A stretch of 64,000 bases of DNA from Clostridiales bacterium (lineage in GTDB: Bacteria; Bacillota; Clostridia; Lachnospirales; Lachnospiraceae), in contig JAJQAA010000058.1 of assembly GCA_021204045.1 (NCBI GenBank), positions 1 through 64,000 of the forward strand. The letters are read 5' to 3'. Each line of letters begins with the position of its first letter. Position 1 is the stretch's first letter. The notes below the pieces were generated by a model. The model searched no databases. It saw only the letters and a program-made list of their open reading frames with translations, and was not told the DNA's origin. Positions 36,705 to 45,679 of this stretch are shown in pieces. Made by a program: the position numbers and the translations under genes.

Positions 36705-37217
36705 TCACAGATCCAGAAGCCCGTCCATGATATGCACGGTCATCGTCCCCGCCTCCAGGTCGACCCCCAGCACGCACTGCCGGATCGCCGGGAACAGGTA
36801 TTCACGGCCATCCTTTCCCTCAATCACATAGACGTCATTGGCTCCGGTCTGCATAACGTCCTTCATGATGCCAAACTCCTCGCCCGCGTCCGTTATCACG
36901 CGCAGGCCGATCAGATCGGCAATAAAATTTTCATCAGGGCCCAGGGCGACGGCCTGGTCGCGGCCAATCAAAAGATCCCTGCCCTTGTATTTTTCAATGT
37001 CATTGATATCGTCAAATTCCCGGAATTTCAGGATTACCATGTTTTTAAAATATTTCACGCCGGTAATATGCAGCAGACGTCTCTCGTGTCCCGTATCCAG
37101 AAAAACCGTTTTTAAATCATCAAACCGCCGGACGTCGTCCGTCGTCGGGTATACCTTGACCTCGCCGCGCAGACCATGCGTGGAACTGATCACGCCGACG
37201 CGCAGATAATCTTCCAT
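36705..37217 (-). CDS. rimM: 16S rRNA processing protein RimM
   Basis: 170 residues; two beta-barrel domains. Conserved G-x-H-G-L-R-G-E-V-K near 13-22 and Y-L-F-P-A near 139. Binds S19 and helps 30S maturation. ATG preceded by GGAG. Lies between trmD and the repeat-filled 300-base spacer. Confidence 0.94.
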   Translation of the reverse strand: MEDYLRVGVISSTHGLRGEVKVYPTTDDVRRFDDLKTVFLDTGHERRLLHITGVKYFKNMVILKFREFDDINDIEKYKGRDLLIGRDQAVALGPDENFIADLIGLRVITDAGEEFGIMKDVMQTGANDVYVIEGKDGREYLFPAIRQCVLGVDLEAGTMTVHIMDGLLDL

Positions 37218-37517
37218 AATTAATCTCCATTGTTTGACCTTTTGCCCCTGGTATGCTGTTGGGGTCGAAGGGCGATGATGCTACGGATTGCTACGTGCTT
37301 CGCACTCCCGCAATCCTGAAAACATTCGGAATCCGCACAATTTGACCTGAAAACGGTCAAATTGGCTGCTTCCTCATGTTTTTGCGGGGCCCAAAGTCAA
37401 GCAATCGGATGCAAGCATCCATTGCTTGACCTTTTGCCCCTGGTAGCATCATAAAAAAGAATCCTGCAAAGCAGGATTCCCGGGCCGCCGCGACAGCTTC
37501 ACGGCAGCCCCCGGCGG
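37218..37517. repeat. Palindrome- and repeat-filled spacer between rimM and khpA
   Basis: No gene in this 300-base spacer. A 20-base direct repeat TTGACCTTTTGCCCCTGGTA occurs at 37234-37253 and 37426-37445. Inverted repeats: AATTTGACC/GGTCAAATT (37339-37363) and GTCAAGCAAT/ATTGCTTGAC (37396-37430), the latter extended inwards by GGATGC/GCATCC. A terminator follows. It looks like a mobile palindromic repeat or BIME-like unit. Confidence 0.7.
37451..37479 (-). terminator. Intrinsic terminator after khpA
   Basis: On the minus strand GAATCCTGC pairs with GCAGGATTC across a 3-base loop and is followed by TTTTTTAT. Ends or attenuates the ylxM-ffh-rpsP-khpA transcript upstream of rimM, with the repeat spacer between. 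Confidence 0.85.
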
Positions 37518-37745
37518 CTATTGAATATCTACAACAACCTTCTTGTCCTCTCTGGAAGCGGCCGCCTTGACCACAGAGCGGATCGCCTTGGCGATACGGC
37601 CCTGTTTGCCGATCACCTTGCCCATATCCTGAGGCGCAACCTTCAGCTCGATCTGAAGCTCGTCCTCTTTCTCTGTCTCGGTCACAACCACCTCGTCCGG
37701 ATTGTCAACAAGCGCTTTCGCGATGATCTCGACTAATTCCTTCAT
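37518..37745 (-). CDS. khpA: KH-domain RNA-binding protein KhpA
   Basis: 75 residues from the ATG at 37745. Single KH domain with G-K-V-I-G-K-Q-G-R (G-x-x-G loop) near 43-51. Small KH proteins next to rpsP bind RNA and, with KhpB, affect cell wall synthesis and division. 17 bases after rpsP. Confidence 0.93.
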   Translation of the reverse strand: MKELVEIIAKALVDNPDEVVVTETEKEDELQIELKVAPQDMGKVIGKQGRIAKAIRSVVKAAASREDKKVVVDIQ

Positions 37746-37762
37746 AGCTATCCCCTCGCATC

Positions 37763-38002
37763 TTACTGAATGCCGGCGATCTGCAAGAGCTTCGCTACGC
37801 GCTCGGTGGGCTGGGCGCCGTTTGCCAGCCATTTCTTTGTCTCTTCCTCATTGAACTTGATCGCGCTCGGCTCCTGCTTCGGATCGTAGGTGCCAACCTC
37901 GGCGATAAATCTTCCATCTCTCGGGGATCTGGAATCCGCAACAATAATTCTATAGAAAGGCTTTTTCTTCGCACCCATTCTTCTCAATCTCATCTTTACC
38001 AT
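37763..38002 (-). CDS. rpsP: Ribosomal protein S16
   Basis: 79 residues, starts [17 protein letters not shown] and holds V[11 protein letters not shown], all canonical. 30S component. The AGGAGG site is good. Follows ffh by 100 bases. Confidence 0.97.
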   Translation of the reverse strand: MVKMRLRRMGAKKKPFYRIIVADSRSPRDGRFIAEVGTYDPKQEPSAIKFNEEETKKWLANGAQPTERVAKLLQIAGIQ

Positions 38003-38102
38003 GTCAATTTCACCTCCTTTGTTGTTCGGTATCTATATGGACAAACGCAAACTCCTGCGCAAATGACAGAAACCTGCATTGTCGGCGATAATCATCTCTG
38101 CC

Positions 38103-39464
38103 CTAAAACGGCAGCTTCATCTTGCCAAACATGCCGCCCAGACCGCCGCGGCCTTTCTTGCCGCCCATCATCCCAGGCATCATCTTCATCATTTTCTTCA
38201 TCTGGTCAAACTGCTTGACCAGGCGGTTGACCTCGGCAATATTCACACCGGAACCGCGCGCGATGCGCTGCTTGCGGGAAAGATTGATCAGAGAAGGATT
38301 GGCGCGCTCTTCCTTCGTCATCGAAAGGATGATCGCTTCCACCCTGTCCATCGCGGAATCGTCAACCTCAGGCATGCTGCCTTTTATCTGCCCCATACCG
38401 GGCATCATGCTCATGATGCTGCTCAATCCGCCCATCTTTTTGACCTGGCGCATCTGATCGAGGAAGTCGTTGTAATCAAACTCCGCCCGGCGCAGCTTCT
38501 GGCTCATCTCCCTGGCCTTTTCCTCGTCCACTTCCTGCTCGGCCTTCTCGATCAGGGTGAGAATATCGCCCATGCCGAGAATGCGCGAAGCCATGCGGTT
38601 CGGATAAAACTGCTCCAGATCGGCGAGCTTTTCGCCCATGCCGATGTAGAGAATCGGCTTGCCGGTCACAGAACGGATCGACAGAGCCGCGCCGCCGCGG
38701 GTATCGCCGTCGAGCTTCGTGAGGATAACGCCGTCGATGCCGATCTTTTCCTCAAAGGAGGACGCCACATTCACCGCGTCCTGTCCGGTCATGGCATCGA
38801 CCACGAGAATCGTCTGATGAACATGAACCGCTTCCTTGATACGCACAAGCTCCTCCATCATGTCCTCGTCGACATGCAGACGGCCTGCTGTATCCAGAAT
38901 CACGACATTTTCATTGTTTTTTGCGGCATGCTCCAGCGCCGCCCTGGCGATGTCAACCGGATCCTGGCGATCCCCCATGGAAAAGACCGGAACACCCTGT
39001 TTTTCACCGTTGATCTGCAGCTGCTGGATCGCAGCCGGCCGGTACACGTCGCAGGCCGCCAGCAACGGCTTCCTGCCTTTGGCCTTGAACTTGCCGGCAA
39101 TCTTCGCCGCCGTCGTCGTCTTACCGGCGCCCTGAAGACCCGCCATCATGATCACCGTAATCTCATTGCCGGGCTGCAATGCGATCTCCGTCGTCTCGGA
39201 ACCCATCAGGCGGATCAGCTCCTCGTTGACGATCTTGATCACCATCTGCGCGGGCTGCAGCGAACCCATGACTTCCTCGCCGACCGCGCGCTCCTGCACC
39301 GAGCTGATAAACTGCTTGACGACCCGGAAGCTCACATCCGCCTCCAGCAGCGCCATCTTGACTTCTTTCAGCGCCGTCTTAACGTCCGCTTCCGTAAGCC
39401 GTCCCTTGCCGCGCAGGTTCTTGAAGACATTCTGTAATTTATCGGATAAGCTCTCAAAAGCCAT
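38103..39464 (-). CDS. ffh: Signal recognition particle protein Ffh
   Basis: 453 residues. N domain, then G domain with G-L-Q-G-A-G-K-T-T near 107, D-T-A-G-R-L near 190, T-K-L-D near 247, then the methionine-rich M domain that binds signal peptides and 4.5S RNA (M-M-P-G-M and K-M-M-K-M-M-P-G-M near the end). Directs co-translational membrane targeting. AAGGGGG site. 9 bases after ylxM. Confidence 0.97.
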   Translation of the reverse strand: MAFESLSDKLQNVFKNLRGKGRLTEADVKTALKEVKMALLEADVSFRVVKQFISSVQERAVGEEVMGSLQPAQMVIKIVNEELIRLMGSETTEIALQPGNEITVIMMAGLQGAGKTTTAAKIAGKFKAKGRKPLLAACDVYRPAAIQQLQINGEKQGVPVFSMGDRQDPVDIARAALEHAAKNNENVVILDTAGRLHVDEDMMEELVRIKEAVHVHQTILVVDAMTGQDAVNVASSFEEKIGIDGVILTKLDGDTRGGAALSIRSVTGKPILYIGMGEKLADLEQFYPNRMASRILGMGDILTLIEKAEQEVDEEKAREMSQKLRRAEFDYNDFLDQMRQVKKMGGLSSIMSMMPGMGQIKGSMPEVDDSAMDRVEAIILSMTKEERANPSLINLSRKQRIARGSGVNIAEVNRLVKQFDQMKKMMKMMPGMMGGKKGRGGLGGMFGKMKLPF

Positions 39465-39473
39465 AAGACCCCC

Positions 39474-39815
39474 TTATAAATCTATGATATCGGTGCAAAT
39501 CTCCTCGATCTGCCCGATCAGCTCCATATCCCCGCCCGCCTTGAGCTCACGCGCCAGCTCCCGGATGCGTCCGGCCAGCTTCTGCGTCTGCTCAAACTTG
39601 CTGACCAGCTGCAGCTTCTTCTCATAGCCGTCCAGAATACGGTCGCAGCGCCGGATCAGATCGTGCACGCCCTGACGGCTGATCCCCTGCTCCTGCGCGA
39701 TCTCGCCGAGCGACATGTCATTAAAAACCGCGTCCTCGTATACCGTCCGCTGATGCTCCGTCAACAGCTCGCCGTAGAAATCATAAAGAAGGCTTTGCTT
39801 CACAATGCTCTCCAT
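39474..39815 (-). CDS. ylxM: YlxM, helix-turn-helix regulator of SRP
   Basis: 113 residues. UPF0122 family with Y-x-x-L-L-T-E-x-Q-R and an HTH (S-L-G-E-I-A-Q-E-Q-G-I-S-R-Q-G-V-H-D) around 33-52, similar to sigma-70 region 4. The family is always next to ffh. First gene of the operon that runs to yraN. Confidence 0.93.
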   Translation of the reverse strand: MESIVKQSLLYDFYGELLTEHQRTVYEDAVFNDMSLGEIAQEQGISRQGVHDLIRRCDRILDGYEKKLQLVSKFEQTQKLAGRIRELARELKAGGDMELIGQIEEICTDIIDL

Positions 39816-39832
39816 AAAACATCACCTTGGCT

Positions 39833-39861
39833 ATCATAGCGGAAAAGAGGGCGGGTGTCAA
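39833..39861 (-). promoter_or_regulatory. Sigma-A promoter of the ylxM-ffh-ribosomal operon
   Basis: On the minus strand TTGACA (39856-39861), 17-base spacer, TATGAT (39833-39838), then ylxM starts 18 bases downstream. Near consensus. Confidence 0.75.
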
Positions 39862-39875
39862 GTATTTTTTCTTTA

Positions 39876-39889
39876 CAAACATACGTTCG
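39876..39889. promoter_or_regulatory. LexA-like palindrome between divergent promoters
   Basis: CAAACATACGTTCG differs by one base from the Gram-positive SOS-box pattern CGAACATACGTTCG. It lies just upstream of the ylxM -35 box, and 3 bases before the TATACA box of the plus-strand gene. A plausible but unproven LexA site. Confidence 0.4.
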
Positions 39890-39892
39890 AAG

Positions 39893-39921
39893 TATACATA
39901 TTTCATTGTCCGTGTTATAAT
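39893..39921 (+). promoter_or_regulatory. Promoter of the Uma2-family gene
   Basis: TATACA (39893-39898), 17-base spacer, TATAAT (39916-39921), start codon 124 bases downstream. The spacer to the gene holds nothing else recognisable. Confidence 0.5.
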
Positions 39922-40044
39922 GTTTTTATAGCAAAGAAGGTACGTCATAACACGACGCTCCTTATTTATGATTGATGATTGACAAAAAAATGTACAACAA
40001 TGCCATTAATGGGCACACGAAGCGCCAGGAAAGGAAGTGCGTAC

Positions 40045-40593
40045 ATGCCGTTACCAGAGGAACGCCTTTACACGATCGATGATATTTACAATCTACCGGA
40101 CGGTCAACGCGCCGAATTAATCGATGGCCGGATTTACGACATGGCACCGCCAGGCAGAAAACACCAAAGACTTGTCGGTGAACTATTCACAATCATAAAC
40201 AACTACATCAAAGGAAACGACGGCCGCTGCGAGGCTGATATTGCCCCCTTCGCCGTGTTCCTGGATAAAGATCAATACACCTATGTTGAGCCGGACATTT
40301 CCGTGATCTGTGATCCTGATAAATTGACCGATAAAGGGTGTGAGGGCGCTCCCGACTGGATCATTGAAGTCGTTTCCCCCACCTCCCGGCGCATGGACTA
40401 CATGACCAAATTATTTAAATATAAATCCGCCGGTGTCCGCGAATACTGGATCATTGACCCCTCCAAAAATCGTGTTATGATATATGACTTTGCGCACAAT
40501 GAAACAGAAGTATATACTTTTTCAGATATGATCAAGGTTGGAATTTACAATGATCTGTATATTGATTTTTCTCAGATCGCCCAGCTTATCTGA
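40045..40593 (+). CDS. Uma2-family (DUF820) PD-(D/E)XK nuclease-like protein
   Basis: 182 residues from the ATG at 40045 (AAGGAAGTGCG upstream). Core: E-L-I-D-G-R-I-Y-D-M-A-P-P near 24, V-E-P-D-I-S-V-I near 90, P-D-W-I-I-E-V-V-S-P near 110 and K-Y-K-x-A-G-V-R-E-Y-W-I near 132. These give the DExK-type fold. The family is abundant in cyanobacteria, phototrophs and some Clostridia. The role is unknown. Confidence 0.88.
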   Translation: MPLPEERLYTIDDIYNLPDGQRAELIDGRIYDMAPPGRKHQRLVGELFTIINNYIKGNDGRCEADIAPFAVFLDKDQYTYVEPDISVICDPDKLTDKGCEGAPDWIIEVVSPTSRRMDYMTKLFKYKSAGVREYWIIDPSKNRVMIYDFAHNETEVYTFSDMIKVGIYNDLYIDFSQIAQLI

Positions 40594-40704
40594 ATCAGGC
40601 AAATAAGCATTTTTGCACCTGCATGTTCTATTGCATTCTTCCCCGCAAGATTGTAAAATAGAGATTATCATTCAACAGCACATTTGATAACGGAGGTGTT
40701 TTTT

Positions 40705-40761
40705 ATGGGGTTCTTAGACAAGGGGACTTCCGGCTCCGGGGACGCTCCGGATGAAGATTGA
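40705..40761 (+). CDS. Short ORF (18 residues) upstream of the C39-like gene
   Basis: ATG with CGGAGGTG upstream. Encodes MGFLDKGTSGSGDAPDED and its TGA overlaps the next gene's start by 11 bases. The next gene has no good site of its own, so it probably depends on this ORF through translational coupling, or the pair may be one protein split by a frameshift. Confidence 0.5.
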   Translation: MGFLDKGTSGSGDAPDED

Positions 40762-41356
40762 GCTGGATTATTTTCATATCGGGGACGCGTTCGGCGGCAG
40801 CCAGGACTGGTTCGCGGACTGGTGGATGAACAAAGGCGGCTGCGCGGCTCTCGCGGCCTGCGACAGCTGCATTCAGCTGCAAAGCAGCGGTCTGCTCGGC
40901 GGACTGTACCCGTTTGATATTCATCATCTGAACAAAACCGATTACATCGCGTTCGGGATGCAGATGAAACCTTACCTGCGCCCGCGGGTGCGGGGTGTGA
41001 ACCGCCTGGATATCTACATTGACGGAATGCGGAATTACTTAAAAGATATCAAAAATGATTCGCTCGCGCTGTCCGGTTTTTCCTCCGATAAACCCTACGA
41101 GGAAGCCTGCGCGCGAATGAAACGCGAGCTCACGGAAGGATTTCCGATTCCCTTTTTACTGCTGAAGCACCGCTCCCCGGCACTGAACGAGTATCTCTGG
41201 CACTGGTTCATGCTTACCGACTTTCAGGAGTGGGACGGCGCGGTCTATGTGCGCGCGACGACCTATGGAAGCTGTGAATACCTCTCATTTGAGGAATTGT
41301 GGAATTCCGGCTTCCCGGAAAACGGCGGCATGATCCTGTATCATATCAACCGCTGA
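40751..41356 (+). CDS. C39-peptidase-like / BtrH-like protein
   Basis: 201 residues. N-terminal G-G-C-A-A-L-A-A-C-D (~30-39) resembles the C-G-P-A-A-L nucleophile segment of C39-like papain-fold proteins. H-W-F-M-L-T-D-F-Q (near 156) resembles their His segment (H-F-V-V-V-T-G). No signal peptide. The fold call is by pattern and the substrate is unknown. Located directly upstream of ktrB, with a 32-base duplication between. Confidence 0.55.
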   Translation: MKIELDYFHIGDAFGGSQDWFADWWMNKGGCAALAACDSCIQLQSSGLLGGLYPFDIHHLNKTDYIAFGMQMKPYLRPRVRGVNRLDIYIDGMRNYLKDIKNDSLALSGFSSDKPYEEACARMKRELTEGFPIPFLLLKHRSPALNEYLWHWFMLTDFQEWDGAVYVRATTYGSCEYLSFEELWNSGFPENGGMILYHINR

Positions 41357-41358
41357 CG

Positions 41359-41421
41359 AATTCCTGCCAGACCGAAAACAAGACACACAAAATTCCTGTC
41401 AGACGGAAAATAAGGCACACC
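41359..41421. repeat. Tandem duplication of about 32 bases before ktrB
   Basis: AATTCCTG(C/T)CAGAC then GAAAA(C/T)AAG(A/G)CACAC occurs at 41359 and again at 41391, 27 of about 31 bases alike. The second copy ends at the ktrB ribosome site. Perhaps a duplicated regulatory site. Confidence 0.5.
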
Positions 41422-41435
41422 ATGGAGGTATTTCC

Positions 41436-42764
41436 ATGACCGGTTTTCTGAAACGCCTGTCGGCCTCACAGATTATCACCCTCGGCTTTGCGGCGATGAT
41501 CCTGCTGGGGACCGTACTCCTGCTTCTGCCGCCCGCCACGCGCGACGGGCAGGGCGCCCCGTTTATGGACGCGCTGTTCACGGCAACCTCCGCGGTCTGC
41601 GTGACCGGTCTGATCGTCCGGGACACCGCGACCTACTGGTCTGGCTTCGGGCAGGCCGTCATTCTCGTGCTGATCCAGATCGGCGGCATGGGCGTGGTGA
41701 CGCTGGCTGTAGCGGTTTTCTCTGCCGCCGGCAAACAAATCAGCTTAAAACAGCGCAGCATCATGCAGGAAGCGATCTCCGCCCATCAGCTCGGCGGCAT
41801 CGTGCGCATGACCGGGTTTATCATCCGCATGACCGCAGTCTTCGAGCTGCTCGGCGCGGCGGTCATGGCGCCGTCCTTCTGCCGGGAGTTTGGTGTTGCG
41901 AAAGGCATCTGGTACGCGCTGTTTCACGCGGTCTCAGCGTTCTGCAACGCCGGATTTGACCTGATGGGCGTAAAAGCACAATATTCATCCCTGACCACTT
42001 TCGCGGCGGATCCGGCCGTCAACTGCGCAGTCATGGCGCTCATCATCATTGGCGGGATCGGCTTTCTCACCTGGGATGACATCCGCACCAACCAATGGCG
42101 GTTTCACAGGTACCGCATGCAGAGCAAGGTGGTGCTGGCGACCTCCGCGCTGCTGATTCTTTTCCCTGCGCTGTATCTTTTCTTTTTTGAGTTTTCCGGC
42201 GAGACGCCCGGCGCACGCGTCTGGTATTCGCTGTTTCAGGCGGTTTCGCCGCGCACGGCAGGCTTTAATACCGCCGATCTGACGAAGCTTAGCGAATGCG
42301 GGATCGGCGTCATGATCATCCTGATGCTGATCGGCGGTTCCCCCGGCTCCACGGCAGGCGGCATGAAGACGACGACCTTCGCGGTCATGGTTTCCACGGC
42401 CATATCCGTGTTCCGGCGAAGGGAACACACGCACTTTTTCGGCAGAAGGATTGCCGAGGATACCATCCGCAACGCGGCCACGATCGTTACGCTCTATTTC
42501 GCGCTGTTTATCGGCGGCGCTTTTGTAATCAGCCGCGCGGAAAACCTGCCGCTGCTCTCCTGCCTGTTTGAGACGGGATCGGCAGTCGCCACGGTCGGCC
42601 TGACGCTGGGAATCACGCCCGGTCTGGGGCTTCTCTCGCGCGTTATTCTGATCGTGCTGATGTACACCGGCAGAGTCGGCGGCCTGACACTGATATTTTC
42701 CACCCTTTCCGGGAACCGCGGCAACACCGCGCGTCTTCCGCAGGGAAAGCTTATGGTCGGATGA
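41436..42764 (+). CDS. ktrB: Potassium uptake transporter KtrB/TrkH
   Basis: 442 residues. Eight or so spans in the four-fold MPM arrangement of K+ translocators, with T-S-A-V-C-V-T-G-L near 50, F-N-A-G-F-D near 172, P-R-T-A-G-F-N near 272 and the G-S-A-V-A-T-V-G-L filter near 385. It pairs with KtrA, 10 bases downstream. Imports K+ for osmotic and pH balance. Site GGAGG. Confidence 0.93.
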   Translation: MTGFLKRLSASQIITLGFAAMILLGTVLLLLPPATRDGQGAPFMDALFTATSAVCVTGLIVRDTATYWSGFGQAVILVLIQIGGMGVVTLAVAVFSAAGKQISLKQRSIMQEAISAHQLGGIVRMTGFIIRMTAVFELLGAAVMAPSFCREFGVAKGIWYALFHAVSAFCNAGFDLMGVKAQYSSLTTFAADPAVNCAVMALIIIGGIGFLTWDDIRTNQWRFHRYRMQSKVVLATSALLILFPALYLFFFEFSGETPGARVWYSLFQAVSPRTAGFNTADLTKLSECGIGVMIILMLIGGSPGSTAGGMKTTTFAVMVSTAISVFRRREHTHFFGRRIAEDTIRNAATIVTLYFALFIGGAFVISRAENLPLLSCLFETGSAVATVGLTLGITPGLGLLSRVILIVLMYTGRVGGLTLIFSTLSGNRGNTARLPQGKLMVG

Positions 42765-42774
42765 GGAGGAGATT

Positions 42775-43425
42775 ATGAAATCCATATTACTGATCGGACT
42801 GGGACGTTTCGGCAGACTGATTGCCATGAAGCTCTATGACATGAACCATGAAGTGATGGCGGTGGACAGCGACGAGGAGCGCGTCAACGCCGCGCTTCCC
42901 TTTGTGACCAACGCCCAGATCGGCGACAGCACCAACGAGGAATTTCTCGCGTCCCTGGGCGTGCGCAATTACGATGCCTGCATCGTGACGATCGCCGACA
43001 ATTTTCAGAATTCCCTGGAGACCGCCTGCCTGCTCAAGGAACTGGGCGCGCGCATGGTGATCGCCCGGGCGGCCAGCGACATTCAGGAAAAATTTCTGCT
43101 GCGCAACGGCGCCGACCGCGTCGTCTACCCGGAAAAGCAGCTGGCAGCCTGGACGGCGATCCGCTGTACCTCCGAGCACATCCTCGACTATATCGAGCTC
43201 GACGACGACTGCTCCCTCTATGAGCTTTCCATTCCGGAGGAATGGGACGGCAAAACCGTCCTGCAGCTCGATATCCGCAAAAAGTACGGCATCAACATCC
43301 TGGGAATCCGCGGCGACGGAAAGATTCACATGAATATCGCGCCGGATACGGTTCTCTCCAAGGACCGGTCGATCCTGGTTCTGGGCGAGCATAGAGCGAT
43401 CCAGAAATGCTTTCATATAGGTTAA
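42775..43425 (+). CDS. ktrA: Potassium uptake regulator KtrA (TrkA/RCK)
   Basis: 216 residues. RCK-N Rossmann G-L-G-R-F-G-R-L near 7, acidic D at 30 (M-A-V-D-S-D-E), and a TrkA-C domain (~135-216). Gates KtrB on nucleotide or c-di-AMP binding. Directly after ktrB. Confidence 0.93.
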   Translation: MKSILLIGLGRFGRLIAMKLYDMNHEVMAVDSDEERVNAALPFVTNAQIGDSTNEEFLASLGVRNYDACIVTIADNFQNSLETACLLKELGARMVIARAASDIQEKFLLRNGADRVVYPEKQLAAWTAIRCTSEHILDYIELDDDCSLYELSIPEEWDGKTVLQLDIRKKYGINILGIRGDGKIHMNIAPDTVLSKDRSILVLGEHRAIQKCFHIG

Positions 43426-43430
43426 CGATC

Positions 43431-44816
43431 ATGGAAAAACAAAAGAAAAATGAACAGCTCATCACCGATTTCACGACAGGCAGCGTTCCGAAGCAGCTAT
43501 TGATTTTCGCCGCGCCGCTTTTTCTTTCCAACATGCTTCAGATCGTCTACAATATGGCCGACATGGTGATCGTCGGCAGAGCGCTGGGGAAAGTCGGTTT
43601 GTCGGCAGTGGCCGTCGGCGGCGACATCACCAATTTTCTCATGTTTCTGGCAATGGGGTTTTCCGGCGCGGGGCAGGTGATTATCTCGCAGTACATCGGA
43701 GCCAACCGACGCGACCAGCTCGGCCGTTTCGTGGGCACGATGTTTACGTTCCTGACGATCTGCGCGCTCCTGTTGAGCGTATCCTGCCTGTATCTGCGCG
43801 AATCGCTGATGCGCCTCATGCACACGCCCGCGGAATCCTTTGACCAGGCGCTGGCCTACGCGACCGTCTGCATGGTCGGGCTTGTCTTTATCTACGGCTA
43901 CAATATTGTCAGCGCCGTACTGCGCGGCATGGGCGATTCCCGGCACCCGTTTATTTTTATTTCCATCGCCGCTCTCATGAACATCTTCCTCGACCTGCTT
44001 CTGGTGTTCGGCTTTCATCTCGGCGCGATGGGCGCGGCCCTGGCGACCGTGGTCAGCCAGGGATTCAGCTTTGTCTGCTGCGCCGTCTTCCTCTGGCACA
44101 GCCGGGAACGCTTCGGTTTCGAGATAAAGGGAAAGGACTTTGCCCGACTGGACAGAGAAATGCTGAAACAGCTGATCGGGCTCGGTGTGCCGATGGCACT
44201 CAAGTCCGCTTCGGTACAGTTTTCCAAGCTGTTTGTCAATTCCTGGATCAACTCCTACGGCGTCGAGGTCTCCGCGGTAGCCGGCATTGCCGGTAAATTC
44301 AACAATATCAGCAACCAGATTTCCAACGCCGTCAACACCGCCGGGTCCTCGATGGTCGGGCAGAATATCGGCGCGGAGAAATATGAGCGCGTGCCGCGCA
44401 TCCTGATTACCTGCGCGGCGATCATGCTTACCGTGGCGACAACCGTCTCCGCGGTTTTGCTGCTGTTCCCGACGCAAGTGTTCGGTTTCTTCACGGACGA
44501 GGCGGAAGTACTGGCCGTGGCGATGGAATTCCTGCCGATCGCGGTGCTGATTTTCTACGGCGGCGCGTTCCGCGCACCGATGAACGCGCTGGTCAACGGC
44601 AGCGGCAACTACACCATTAATTTCATCACCGCCATCCTCGACGGCCTGCTGCTACGCATCGGCCTGGCGCTGCTGTTCGGCCTGGCGCTGAACCTGCGCT
44701 ACATCGGTTTCTGGCTCGGCGACGCGCTGGCGAGCTTCACGCCGTTCTGGCTCGGCATGATCTATTACCTGAGCGGGGCCTGGCGGACAAGAAAGTATCT
44801 GATCAAAGACCGGTAA
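43431..44816 (+). CDS. MATE-family multidrug efflux / MOP exporter
   Basis: 461 residues, 12 spans in two halves. The start MEKQKKNEQLITDFTTG then V-P-K-Q-L-L-I-F-A-A-P is the usual MATE beginning. It follows ktrA by 5 bases with no clear ribosome site. Substrate unknown. Convergent with the truncated DUF4143 gene, 3 bases away. Confidence 0.88.
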   Translation: MEKQKKNEQLITDFTTGSVPKQLLIFAAPLFLSNMLQIVYNMADMVIVGRALGKVGLSAVAVGGDITNFLMFLAMGFSGAGQVIISQYIGANRRDQLGRFVGTMFTFLTICALLLSVSCLYLRESLMRLMHTPAESFDQALAYATVCMVGLVFIYGYNIVSAVLRGMGDSRHPFIFISIAALMNIFLDLLLVFGFHLGAMGAALATVVSQGFSFVCCAVFLWHSRERFGFEIKGKDFARLDREMLKQLIGLGVPMALKSASVQFSKLFVNSWINSYGVEVSAVAGIAGKFNNISNQISNAVNTAGSSMVGQNIGAEKYERVPRILITCAAIMLTVATTVSAVLLLFPTQVFGFFTDEAEVLAVAMEFLPIAVLIFYGGAFRAPMNALVNGSGNYTINFITAILDGLLLRIGLALLFGLALNLRYIGFWLGDALASFTPFWLGMIYYLSGAWRTRKYLIKDR

Positions 44817-44819
44817 ACA

Positions 44820-45503
44820 TCAGTTTCTCAGCGTCGCCTTAAGCAGCGCACACGCAAGGGAAGGATCTGTAAAATGACGCTTTGCCGCCTGCTTGACCCA
44901 GACAGAGGAACGAATGTTAGAGGAAAACGGTTCCTGATTTTCAATCAAAAACAGACGATTGAAAATGTCAAGATAAACGGAAATGGTTTCCTCATCAATG
45001 TCTTCATCATTAACACCTTTTACGTCGTTTTTCAAGCTCTTATTGGATACCGTTGTTGCCTCGTTTCTGGCCAGGGAACACAACAGCAACATAATCTTAT
45101 GTTTGTCCCGACGGACATCGTCCAGACGATGAACCTCGTCCTCCACTACCGCTTTGATATATTCATTGGGCAGAAGCGCCGCCTCGGAAAGCGGCAAGTC
45201 CTGATTACCCGGCCATCCGCCGCGAATGATGCTGTCAATAATGGCGTTCAGTTCAACCTCTCCGGTAAAAACGGGTGTTAATTTTCCATCACACAATTCT
45301 TTCAAGGAAACCCTGCCACCGGAATGTCCGGATTCGTACAGAGACATCGTATGCATACGCAGTCTGGCGATCCGTCCCGCGCCACTGTGTAAAATTCCCT
45401 TGACCCGGGGCGTAGATAAACCGGTAAGAATGAACTGGCCCTTTGTCCCGCGCCTGTCAACCTCATAGCGAACCGCGTCCCAGATCGGCGGAACCTCCTG
45501 CCA
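44820..45503 (-). pseudogene. Truncated DUF4143 AAA ATPase fragment (3' portion)
   Basis: Frame runs W-Q-E-V-P-P-I-W-D-A-V-R-Y-E-V-D-R-R-G-T-K-G then a DUF4143-type region with L-Y-E-S-G-x-S-x-G. The C-terminal stop at 44820 falls about 90 residues early. The start is missing because an IS21-family element has inserted in the Walker B region; the part just before (P-R-M-I-D-E-W) lies past the element at 48085-48110. Removing the element restores the frame, so the gene existed before insertion, but a stop codon further upstream (48111-48113) shows it was already truncated. Confidence 0.85.
45499..45503. repeat. Target duplication TGCCA, left copy
   Basis: The 5-base TGCCA recurs at 48085-48089 and flanks the IS21-family element. 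Fusing the two flanks restores an ATPase reading frame. Confidence 0.85.
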
Positions 45504-45679
45504 TGAATATTCCGGGGTCCATTGAGCCATCTGTCCGGACTTTCGGAGCCGCCGTTCCGGAGCCTGAGAGCCAGTGATTCCGGAGTTTGAGAGCCACCTT
45601 TGCAGGCTCTTTCCTCATAAATTCCTTTATACTGTAGCTACACACTTCGGTGTGAATACAGTTAAAGGAGGTCGTTACT

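Noticed and set aside
38079-39437. 452-codon open frame opposite ffh
   Set aside because: Antisense shadow of a highly conserved gene with no motif of its own.
41357-41435. c-di-AMP riboswitch ahead of ktrB
   Set aside because: Region too short (79 bases) and filled by a 32-base duplication.
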